From an uncultured Eubacteriales bacterium (GTDB taxonomy: Bacteria > Bacillota > Clostridia > Lachnospirales > Lachnospiraceae), in assembly GCA_900545455.1 (NCBI GenBank), contig UQZF01000095.1, positions 1-10,002 of the forward strand: a DNA stretch of 10,002 nucleotides. The letters run 5' to 3'. A program made the position numbers and the translations under genes. Below the pieces are notes generated by a model. That model saw nothing but the letters and a program-made list of their open reading frames with translations, did not search any database and had not been told where the DNA came from. Positions 1 to 6,061 of this stretch are shown piece by piece. Each line of letters starts with the position of its first letter. Position 1 is the stretch's first letter.

Positions 1-318
1 CCCATACTCTCTGACCATTTCTTCGGCATAGAGCTTATTTACCTCCTTATGTACACTTACAACTTCAACAACAGCTGTATTTACACACTCTTTCAGGTCT
101 GTCTTTTGTTCATACGGGTTATAACAGTTCTGTTCTATGCTTTTGTCTTTTATGTAAAGATACTGTGCAAGTGCCATACCCACCATGTCATCATGAACTT
201 CCATGCCAAGACGCAGCACAGCCGCAATCACCATAATCATAACCGGAAAAACAAATGCTGCTTCAACCGTAAAATATCCGCCTGCATAACCTCTGCCATC
301 TTTATGTAACCCTTTCAA
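1..318 (-). CDS. TadE-like pseudopilin, 3' end beyond left edge
   Basis: Predicted minor pseudopilin of the Tad (Flp/type IVb) pilus, anchored in the membrane by its N-terminal hydrophobic segment. The first 106 codons are visible and the frame is open to the edge. The N-terminus is short and basic, followed by G-YFTVEAAFVFPVMIMVIAAVL, a class III prepilin-like arrangement with a conserved Glu (about residue 19) just before the hydrophobic stretch (about residues 20-35), as in TadE family proteins. The rest is hydrophilic. The start is TTG at 318: an AGGGGG ribosome-binding site at 325-330 lies 6 nt upstream and no in-frame ATG is closer to it. The start lies 2 nt beyond the stop of the prepilin peptidase gene, so the two are probably translationally coupled. 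It should be a substrate of that peptidase. The family call rests on the N-terminal motif only. Confidence 0.75.
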   Translation of the reverse strand, partial: MKGLHKDGRGYAGGYFTVEAAFVFPVMIMVIAAVLRLGMEVHDDMVGMALAQYLYIKDKSIEQNCYNPYEQKTDLKECVNTAVVEVVSVHKEVNKLYAEEMVREYG

Positions 319-320
319 GC

Positions 321-752
321 TTATCCCCCTGCTTTCATTCTCAACAAACCTACAACTATATAAGCCGCTGCAACAAACGGAATATACGGTATTTGACTGT
401 TTCTGCCTCTTTTTCCCATAATAATTCCCACACTTCCCATAATTCCGACCGCAAACATTGAAATCCACAGCACCCATAATGTGGTTAACGGTTCAACACA
501 TACACCAAGCATCAAAAATACTATTCCGTCGCCATACCCGATTTTCTCCTTTGATACCAATGCTGCCAGCATTAATACCGAACCTGCTGCCAGACCTGCA
601 AGCCACCACAAAGGTCTTTTATATACAAGTCGATTCATCAGCAGTCCAAATACACCAACTGCCATTGTCGGTACAATATTTATTTTGCGTTTTATTATGT
701 CAACCACGCTTTCATATAAAAGCAGAATAAGCACCGCTGCATTTACCACCAT
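321..752 (-). CDS. A24 family prepilin peptidase (TadV/CpaA-like)
   Basis: Membrane aspartic peptidase predicted to cleave the leader peptides of Flp pilin and the TadE-like pseudopilins encoded beside it. The 143 aa protein is almost entirely hydrophobic, with several membrane spans and no N-methyltransferase domain, which fits the short TadV/CpaA type. The two expected catalytic aspartates are visible: D18 in the sequence SVVDIIKRKI, and D75 in the family signature GYGDG (residues 72-76). The start is ATG at 752, 3 nt after the upstream TadE-like stop, with an AAAGGA ribosome-binding site. It lies third in the surviving downstream part of the Tad operon. The catalytic motif makes this assignment firm; which pilins it actually processes is inferred from the neighbourhood. 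Confidence 0.92.
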   Translation of the reverse strand: MVVNAAVLILLLYESVVDIIKRKINIVPTMAVGVFGLLMNRLVYKRPLWWLAGLAAGSVLMLAALVSKEKIGYGDGIVFLMLGVCVEPLTTLWVLWISMFAVGIMGSVGIIMGKRGRNSQIPYIPFVAAAYIVVGLLRMKAGG

Positions 753-755
753 ATT

Positions 756-1766
756 CTATTCCTTTCCCTGGCAGACGGATTTTCTGTCTCTGCATTTTGA
801 ACACAAGTCTCTGTTTCCTGCATTCTCCTTATCCGTCTCAATAATATTGTGATATATATTGCGGCATTTCTCATCCGCGTGATAACATTCACCATATTTT
901 GATATATACATGTAGTCCCCATCGCCGTATGTTCCCTTTGCACATACGGTACACGGGTAATACTTTCCTCCTGATGCATTTCTGTATGAAGATAACTCCA
1001 CACACTTTACCCTGGTAAGTTTTATTGCCAGATATGTGCAGTCACGGTACAGGTGGTACACAGTCCCTGATTTGGTTATATATACCTTATCTCCCTCCTC
1101 CAAGCCATCCTCTTCATCCGCTATTACCGTCATCCCGCTCCATCTGCCAAGCACCGCCCTTGATATCATCGGTATACTGCCTATCCCAAAAATGTCAAAA
1201 CAGGTCTTTAAATCATATTGCAGAACAACATCAATCTCCCGCTCTGCCACTCCCGTCGGAAATATAATTTTCAATCCGCTATTTCCATTCCTTATCCAGG
1301 GATTTTCAAAGAAATCACTGCCAAGCTCCGCTTCAACCATATATTTTATTACTGCTTCGGTTATACCGTTCTGCATAATGCTCATAATTGCGGCGTAATC
1401 TTCGGCACCCGTATCCTCCGTCAGATAATTTTCAACCGAATCGGCAAGATAAGAATATCCCGCCGCTTTAACTGCCTGATGATATAATGCAGTCTGTACT
1501 CTTAACTGTATATTCATCAACACCATTATCTGAATTAATGTAATCATCGCAAACACAACCAGCGGAATAACAATTGAGGCCTCAACCGTTATTCCCGCAT
1601 GAAAGGTGACATAAGAAGCCCTTCCCCTCCGGCAGCGCGAATGGCAATACTTGGGGGTACCATTTCTACTTTTATAATTCTGTTTTGTTTGTTTATAATG
1701 TGTGTTTGTATCGTTTATTTTTTGATTGTTTATGACACGTTCAATACAACCTTTAGGAAAGAGCAT
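756..1766 (-). CDS. TadE-like pseudopilin with tandem C-terminal Cys/His modules
   Basis: Predicted Tad pilus minor pseudopilin, 336 aa. An unusually long basic leader (about residues 1-57) precedes G58-ITVEASIVIPLVVFAMITLIQIM, the TadE-type processing site, conserved Glu (E62) and membrane segment. A middle region of about 130 residues follows. The C-terminal third carries two related units. Unit 1 (about 227-275) has VYITKSGTVYH with H238, C243 and C272-x2-C275. Unit 2 (about 286-325) has MYISKYGECYH with H296, C301 and C322-x2-C325. The YH-x4-C ... C-x2-C pattern resembles small Ada-like zinc-binding domains found on secreted Firmicutes proteins; metal binding is inferred. The start at 1766 has GGAGGTGA (1773-1780) 6 nt upstream. 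It sits between the DUF5702 and peptidase genes. The long leader is odd for TadE, but the ribosome-binding site supports it. Confidence 0.82.
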   Translation of the reverse strand: MLFPKGCIERVINNQKINDTNTHYKQTKQNYKSRNGTPKYCHSRCRRGRASYVTFHAGITVEASIVIPLVVFAMITLIQIMVLMNIQLRVQTALYHQAVKAAGYSYLADSVENYLTEDTGAEDYAAIMSIMQNGITEAVIKYMVEAELGSDFFENPWIRNGNSGLKIIFPTGVAEREIDVVLQYDLKTCFDIFGIGSIPMISRAVLGRWSGMTVIADEEDGLEEGDKVYITKSGTVYHLYRDCTYLAIKLTRVKCVELSSYRNASGGKYYPCTVCAKGTYGDGDYMYISKYGECYHADEKCRNIYHNIIETDKENAGNRDLCSKCRDRKSVCQGKE

Positions 1767-1802
1767 CTTATATCACCTCCCCGTCTTATATTTTGATATA
1801 GA

Positions 1803-3932
1803 CTAATATGTATAGCTGCAGTGCTCCGTATAAGTTTCCCTTCTTCCGCCTATGTGATATGACACTGTAATATCCAGACCATACACATAGTTTCTGACCC
1901 GGAAATCCTCTGCTCCCGCGGCAATCATGTGCATCTCCACCACTGCCATTGAACGAAATGCTTTGTCCTGAGGTGACTTAAGAAACATTACACATGCCAG
2001 ATACTCAGAATAGTCCAGACCGTTTTTATTCTCCTGTTCCCCTTCATCAAGCACACCGCGAATCAGGCTTTGTAGGTCCAGCCTCCAGTCCTCCTTCTTT
2101 TTAAACAACGGAATCTTTTCGCCTTTTAACAGAAGCTTCATATCAACCACAGTCTCTCCGACAGCCCACGCCGTAAGTATCACATACTCCAGCAGCTTAA
2201 CAAGGGCAATTATTCCCGTAAACCCCAGTGCCGCAAGAGCAATATTGTATGCCTCCTGTTTCTTCGTTACATCTGTAAGTATGTATGTCATGTTACATCC
2301 TAATCGAAGTCCCGCAATCATCATAATCGCGCCTTCGAGATTCTTTCTGTCACTCTCCTTCCCACAGAGAATGAACTCCTGCTCATAATTGATGAGACCT
2401 TCACCGTCGTTTTCCGTATAACATTCAAATTGATTGCCGAGATAGATGTTAAATAATACCTCATTCATAAAATCAGCCGCTTCGTCGTATATATACTCTC
2501 CTCTGTCTCCACGCTGTCCATACAGGTCAGCGAGACACATATCCGCAATCTTTTTATCAGAAACCTCTGCACCCTTTGGAAGAATCAAACCTAACATTCC
2601 ATTCATCGTGTAGTCGTAAATACTTCCTAATATGGAATCATCACTCGTTCTGCATTCAAGCCCCTCATAGTCAAGATACATACCGTCCGTTCTGTAATCT
2701 TCAAGCATATCAAACGCCGCCTTATAATCGACATACCATTCCGCAACCTTGACAGCATCACTGTTCCACGTCTCCAAGGTTCCTATGTCCGTGCACAGTG
2801 TCTCCACCGTACTTATAAGCTCGTAGTTGTGCTCTAACATATCGTACAGCGCAGCTGCATTGCCTAACTTTTGAACAATCCTCTCCTGCTCCTCAATAAT
2901 ACCTTCCATCTCCTCGTTAAGTCCCTGTATACTCTGAACACTAATCTCCGTAATGGAATCAAGATAGTCAACAGCTGCCAAAATTCCGTTTTCAATTAAA
3001 CTTTGCCTGCCTCTTATGTCATTCACAAGCCTCATCGACACTTCAAGCTCTGCCTTGACATTGCCGAAAAAATCCGTCGTAAGTCTGCACAGATCCTTTA
3101 AATTCTTAATGTCGGCATCATTCGCCTTTCCATCCATAACGACCTGAAGCCCGTCTAAAATATCATCGCGCATTGCATACACATTCATGAGATTATCAGA
3201 AACCTTCTCATAGACCTGGTAATTATTGATACTTAATGCCTCCTGTGAAGAAATATTCACGCCTCCGGGGCCAACTTTTTTGACATAAACCGCCCTCGTC
3301 CTCAGATTATCAAAATTGATGCCATTGCTCTGTGTCATGATTCCGTCCACATGCTCTATCAGCTTAAGATACGAAGCATAGAAATCCGACACGTTCTCCA
3401 TACAGTCATCCATATAGTCCGCCGCCGTCCTGACTATATCATTCTCATGTTCCAATCCTTCGATTCCAAGCAGACACTCTATTAACTCTGCACTATATTC
3501 AAGCTTAGAATAATCGACTGCATCTTTTCTCCAAATCAGCCCGTAAGCATCAGGCGCGGTGATTACATTGTCGACGCAGACCTCCTCTATCTCTATCCCA
3601 TAAAAATCCATACCCTTGGTAAATAAAAGACCACCATCCGTATCGAGATTTCTCTCAATCCTTTCCCTAATATCTGCTTCAAGATTTTCTGCATCAAGCT
3701 CATTTCCATCCCTTGCACCGTCAAAGAGAAGCAGCCCATACTCATCAAGCAGTTCCCTCTCATACCCTGAGAACATTCCGTCAAGTGCCATGTCAGCCGC
3801 CATGGCTGTCATAACTCTCGCTCCCTGTACCCGGGCAGACTCAATCATCGAACATATTACAGATGCTATTATCATAAACGACATCGCAGCAAACACTGTC
3901 ACACTGCCTCTTAATTTTCTTACTTTCAACAT
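1803..3932 (-). CDS. DUF5702-type Tad pilus protein (TadG-like)
   Basis: Large membrane-anchored protein of Firmicutes Tad loci, probably a minor pilus or assembly component exposed outside the cell; its molecular role is not established. The 709 aa product begins with a short basic tail and the motif RGSVTVFAAMSF leading into one membrane span (about residues 10-29) ending in IESARVQGARV. A long, mostly helical extracellular region follows, with a likely coiled coil near residues 320-370. A second hydrophobic segment lies at about 563-590, followed by the WAVGETVVDMKLLLKGEKIPL stretch that I associate with DUF5702. ATG 3932 is preferred over the ATG at 3998 because GGGGAG (3938-3943) lies 5 nt upstream and the protein then starts right at the conserved motif. 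It follows the flp1 remnant by 49 nt and precedes the TadE-like gene by 36 nt. No frameshift is seen, so it remained intact after disruption of the pilin gene. Confidence 0.85.
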   Translation of the reverse strand: MLKVRKLRGSVTVFAAMSFMIIASVICSMIESARVQGARVMTAMAADMALDGMFSGYERELLDEYGLLLFDGARDGNELDAENLEADIRERIERNLDTDGGLLFTKGMDFYGIEIEEVCVDNVITAPDAYGLIWRKDAVDYSKLEYSAELIECLLGIEGLEHENDIVRTAADYMDDCMENVSDFYASYLKLIEHVDGIMTQSNGINFDNLRTRAVYVKKVGPGGVNISSQEALSINNYQVYEKVSDNLMNVYAMRDDILDGLQVVMDGKANDADIKNLKDLCRLTTDFFGNVKAELEVSMRLVNDIRGRQSLIENGILAAVDYLDSITEISVQSIQGLNEEMEGIIEEQERIVQKLGNAAALYDMLEHNYELISTVETLCTDIGTLETWNSDAVKVAEWYVDYKAAFDMLEDYRTDGMYLDYEGLECRTSDDSILGSIYDYTMNGMLGLILPKGAEVSDKKIADMCLADLYGQRGDRGEYIYDEAADFMNEVLFNIYLGNQFECYTENDGEGLINYEQEFILCGKESDRKNLEGAIMMIAGLRLGCNMTYILTDVTKKQEAYNIALAALGFTGIIALVKLLEYVILTAWAVGETVVDMKLLLKGEKIPLFKKKEDWRLDLQSLIRGVLDEGEQENKNGLDYSEYLACVMFLKSPQDKAFRSMAVVEMHMIAAGAEDFRVRNYVYGLDITVSYHIGGRRETYTEHCSYTY

Positions 3933-3937
3933 TTCAA

Positions 3938-3943
3938 CTCCCC
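3938..3943 (-). promoter_or_regulatory. Ribosome-binding site fixing the DUF5702 start
   Basis: GGGGAG on the minus strand, 5 nt before ATG 3932, inside a longer purine-only run (3938-3949). It selects this start over an in-frame ATG 66 nt further upstream, which overlaps the pilin remnant and has no comparable site. The purine run merges with the 3' arm of the adjacent hairpin, so access to this site may depend on that structure. Confidence 0.7.
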
Positions 3944-3945
3944 TC

Positions 3946-3975
3946 CCCCGACATGCCCCGCAGGACATATCGGGG
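3946..3975 (-). promoter_or_regulatory. Intercistronic RNA hairpin after flp1
   Basis: In the minus-strand transcript CCCCGATATG (3975-3966) pairs with CATGTCGGGG (3955-3946) over 10 bp, with one U-G wobble and a 10-nt loop. It lies 6 nt after the flp1 stop and abuts the DUF5702 ribosome-binding site. It has no following U-run, so it is not a standard intrinsic terminator. A stabilising or processing hairpin that lets the abundant pilin mRNA outlast the downstream message is the likeliest role; this is inferred from position and structure. Confidence 0.6.
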
Positions 3976-3981
3976 AGCACC

Positions 3982-4101
3982 TTATATACTGAGTGCATTG
4001 TTTCTGATATTGCCTAAGATTGTTGTTACGAGAGCCGTAATCTGCGATTTAAAAATAATTACAAGACCAATAAGAACGACAAATATATTTACTATGGGAT
4101 T
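3982..4101 (-). pseudogene. Flp1-type major pilin, C-terminal remnant
   Basis: The minus strand from 4101 to the TAA at 3984-3982 encodes 39 residues ending in FVVLIGLVIIFKSQI (hydrophobic core) and a short amphipathic tail, TALVTTILGNIRNNALSI. This matches the second half of the small Flp1-family type IVb pilins of Clostridia, which normally start with a leader, a processing Gly and a Glu just before this hydrophobic segment. All of that is missing: an in-frame TGA lies at 4104-4102 and no start codon with a ribosome-binding site exists. Its place just upstream of the DUF5702, TadE and peptidase genes is where the pilin belongs. Pilin-like sequence fades at about 4085-4095, which I take as the insertion junction of the mobile element. 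The missing 5' half is expected beyond the right edge. Confidence 0.75.
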
Positions 4102-4181
4102 TCAAATGCAGTGTTTTCAATGGTTGTAACACCATACACACTGTATATACTGTATGAACTTTAGAACTGAATAACAGAAAT
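4102..4181. repeat. Non-coding element end with short repeats
   Basis: The 80 nt between the tnpC-like stop and the pilin remnant hold no gene. Visible structure: a 9-bp direct repeat, ACTGTATAT at 4140-4148 followed by ACTGTATGA at 4149-4157; an inverted repeat CATACA (4133-4138) with TGTATG (4151-4156); and a small inverted repeat ATGGT (4120-4124) with ACCAT (4131-4135). Their position next to the presumed junction makes them candidates for recombinase binding sites, but A+T-rich DNA produces such repeats by chance. No terminator with a U-run is visible downstream of the recombinase operon. Confidence 0.35.
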
Positions 4182-4571
4182 TTATAGATTTTTGATGAAG
4201 TTCAAATCCTTTTTGTTAAGTGCCTTCTGCAAATCCTGGTTTTTCTTAGACAAGCTACTGTTCTCACTTTTGAGCTTTTCAATCTGTTGCTGTAAAATCT
4301 GCAACTGCTTATCCATAGCTGCATCAAGAATTACTTTTTGAGGTCTGGTTAAGGCTTTACCATCCTGTAAGTCTCTTGCGTTTTCCAACGCCCTGCTTAC
4401 TTCCTCATTTTTATAAAAGAACCCTCTGGATAATCCGGTTCGTTTTACCAACTCTCCAACTGTTACCTGAATGTTTTCAGATACCATCTTAGCAATTTCA
4501 GCTTTTGCCTTTGCTATCTTAGCATCACTGGTTGCTCTGTTCGTGGCAACCATTCTGTCATACTTAGTCAC
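4182..4571 (-). CDS. TnpC-like (DUF6262-type) transposition accessory protein
   Basis: A 129 aa basic protein encoded last in the recombinase operon. It begins with a helical segment, then a helix-turn-helix-like stretch (about residues 30-60: VTVGELVKRTGLSRGFFYKN), and ends in a coiled coil (about residues 85-123) rich in Gln, Lys and Leu. Size, architecture and position match TnpC of Tn554, a DNA-binding accessory factor that affects transposition efficiency and orientation; the DUF6262 family name is from memory. The start is GTG at 4571: AAAGGGG (4580-4586) is 8 nt upstream, whereas the in-frame GTG at 4580 overlaps that site. The gap to the preceding recombinase stop is 2 nt, so translation is probably coupled. 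A regulatory rather than recombination role is possible. Confidence 0.8.
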   Translation of the reverse strand: MTKYDRMVATNRATSDAKIAKAKAEIAKMVSENIQVTVGELVKRTGLSRGFFYKNEEVSRALENARDLQDGKALTRPQKVILDAAMDKQLQILQQQIEKLKSENSSLSKKNQDLQKALNKKDLNFIKNL

Positions 4572-4573
4572 GA

Positions 4574-6061
4574 TTACCACCCCTTTATCAAGTTTTGTAA
4601 AATTTCATCCATGCTATTACGCATATCTCTTGTTTCTACTGCAAGCTGGTTATTTGACATCTTCCGGTAATACTTTACGGATGAATTATTTGCGTGTCCT
4701 AACAGCTTTGCTATTGTTGTATCATCAACGTGCATTTCCGTTAATTTCCTACCATACGTGTGCCGGAACAAGTGTGTACCAACACCGAACAGCTCTCCGT
4801 TATCATCCCTTAAATCATTTTCATGGATAAGTGCCATGAGCTGATATTGTATCTTTGCGTATGACATAGGACGGTCTACATACTTATCATGAGCAAATAC
4901 ATACTGACTGTCCGGGGAATGTTCTTTCGTATATTCGATTGAAGCCCGGATGAGTGCTTGTATCTCCTCATTGATGGTCTTGCGATATGACCTACGGCTC
5001 TTGACCTGAAATATCTTAACCATCAGCTTTCCATCCTTTTCATATACACAATCCTGCAATAAGGTAAGCGTATCAGAAATGCGTGTCCCTAACATCTGAT
5101 GTAATATCAATGCCCTTGCCACCTGCACATCCGCATCAACAATGGCTCTGTTAAGCCTTATAAGCTCTGCATCCGAATAGGACTTGTACAGTTTTTCCGC
5201 TTGCTTTGGTATATCAGATAATAGGAACAGATTACAAATCTCTGGTCTTTCTATCATCCTACCCACCAAATCCATTACCGATTTCAGATGAAAAACATCT
5301 GACCGGAAAGACTGCCTTTCGGTAGCTTCTGTATTTAGATAGATAAGGTAGCTTTCCACCATATCCCTATCCACATCAGCCAGTGACTTAACTTCAATAA
5401 AGTTTTCAGCCAGAAATGCACTAAAACGGTTGATTGCCACAAGCTCTGCCTGCACCGTACCTACTGCCCTTGTCATAAGTTCCATGTAGGCGGCATCCTT
5501 AACCTCTTGCTTAATGGTATCCTGAACAATCTTTGTAAAATTCAGTGTTGCCGTACCCAAGATAGGATTGTTGGTCAAATCCAGTCCCAATGCATCCAAT
5601 CTCCAGATGTCTTTTTCTCTTTCCGGTCTGTTATCTTCCGGCATAAGGAACTCATACACCTTTTTGAGATACCTGACATTCACATTTTCTTGTTGCTCAT
5701 CCCTGCCAAGTCTTTTACATACTTTCCGGGATGTCAGTGCCTTACCATTTTTCAACAGCCATTTCTTCATATCCCTTACCAGCGTATCCAGCGGAACATC
5801 CATAAGGCTGTTAAGCTCTGCATACTTCTCTGATAGGAAATTGCATACCACATTGAACTGTGATAAATCTGACCTAAGACTAAGTACCGTAATGGTATCT
5901 CCTCTGTGTAACACAAATGAGTGAAATTCTTTCTGTAATCCGTCCGTAGGCAGCCTATCAATATGAAAACAATTATTTCTAGCCTTATAAGCCAGTGTTC
6001 CTTCTGCGGTATCTGCCTTTTCATAACAAGGCAAATCGCAAAACTTAATTTTCATCTGCAT
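4574..6061 (-). CDS. Third tyrosine recombinase of the element
   Basis: Site-specific DNA recombinase, 495 aa, with a complete tyrosine recombinase active site: R327 (GTRISD), K354 (VKSRRS), H430 and R433 (HLFRH), H456 (LLGH) and nucleophile Y465, nine residues after H456 as usual. The N-terminal half has two helical stretches resembling SAM-like core-binding regions (about 60-145 and 185-275), so it is longer than ordinary phage integrases. The start is ATG 6061, chosen over an in-frame ATG 75 nt upstream because AAGGGAG (6068-6074) lies 6 nt before it. It overlaps the end of the TnpB-like gene by 17 nt. Tn554 has no equivalent; related three-recombinase modules occur in many Clostridia and in RIT elements. 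Which step it catalyses is unknown. Confidence 0.92.
   Translation of the reverse strand: MQMKIKFCDLPCYEKADTAEGTLAYKARNNCFHIDRLPTDGLQKEFHSFVLHRGDTITVLSLRSDLSQFNVVCNFLSEKYAELNSLMDVPLDTLVRDMKKWLLKNGKALTSRKVCKRLGRDEQQENVNVRYLKKVYEFLMPEDNRPEREKDIWRLDALGLDLTNNPILGTATLNFTKIVQDTIKQEVKDAAYMELMTRAVGTVQAELVAINRFSAFLAENFIEVKSLADVDRDMVESYLIYLNTEATERQSFRSDVFHLKSVMDLVGRMIERPEICNLFLLSDIPKQAEKLYKSYSDAELIRLNRAIVDADVQVARALILHQMLGTRISDTLTLLQDCVYEKDGKLMVKIFQVKSRRSYRKTINEEIQALIRASIEYTKEHSPDSQYVFAHDKYVDRPMSYAKIQYQLMALIHENDLRDDNGELFGVGTHLFRHTYGRKLTEMHVDDTTIAKLLGHANNSSVKYYRKMSNNQLAVETRDMRNSMDEILQNLIKGW

Noticed and set aside
481..852. Plus-strand open frames opposite the pilus and recombinase genes, for example 481-852, 3616-4017 and 5568-5924
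   Set aside because: They have no plausible ribosome-binding sites or domains and lie antisense to genes with clear catalytic or family motifs.
743..1003. Minus-strand frame overlapping the 3' end of the TadE-like gene
   Set aside because: It is an out-of-frame reading of the TadE-like coding sequence, whose Cys/His repeats show the true frame.
3933..3998. Longer DUF5702 protein starting at ATG 3998
   Set aside because: The extra 22 residues would be read from the pilin 3' end and hairpin, contain no family sequence and have no good ribosome-binding site. ATG 3932 has one and starts at the conserved N-terminus.
4102..4181. Intrinsic terminator after the recombinase operon
   Set aside because: The available stems are weak (5-6 bp, A+T-rich) and none is followed by a U-run in the minus-strand RNA.
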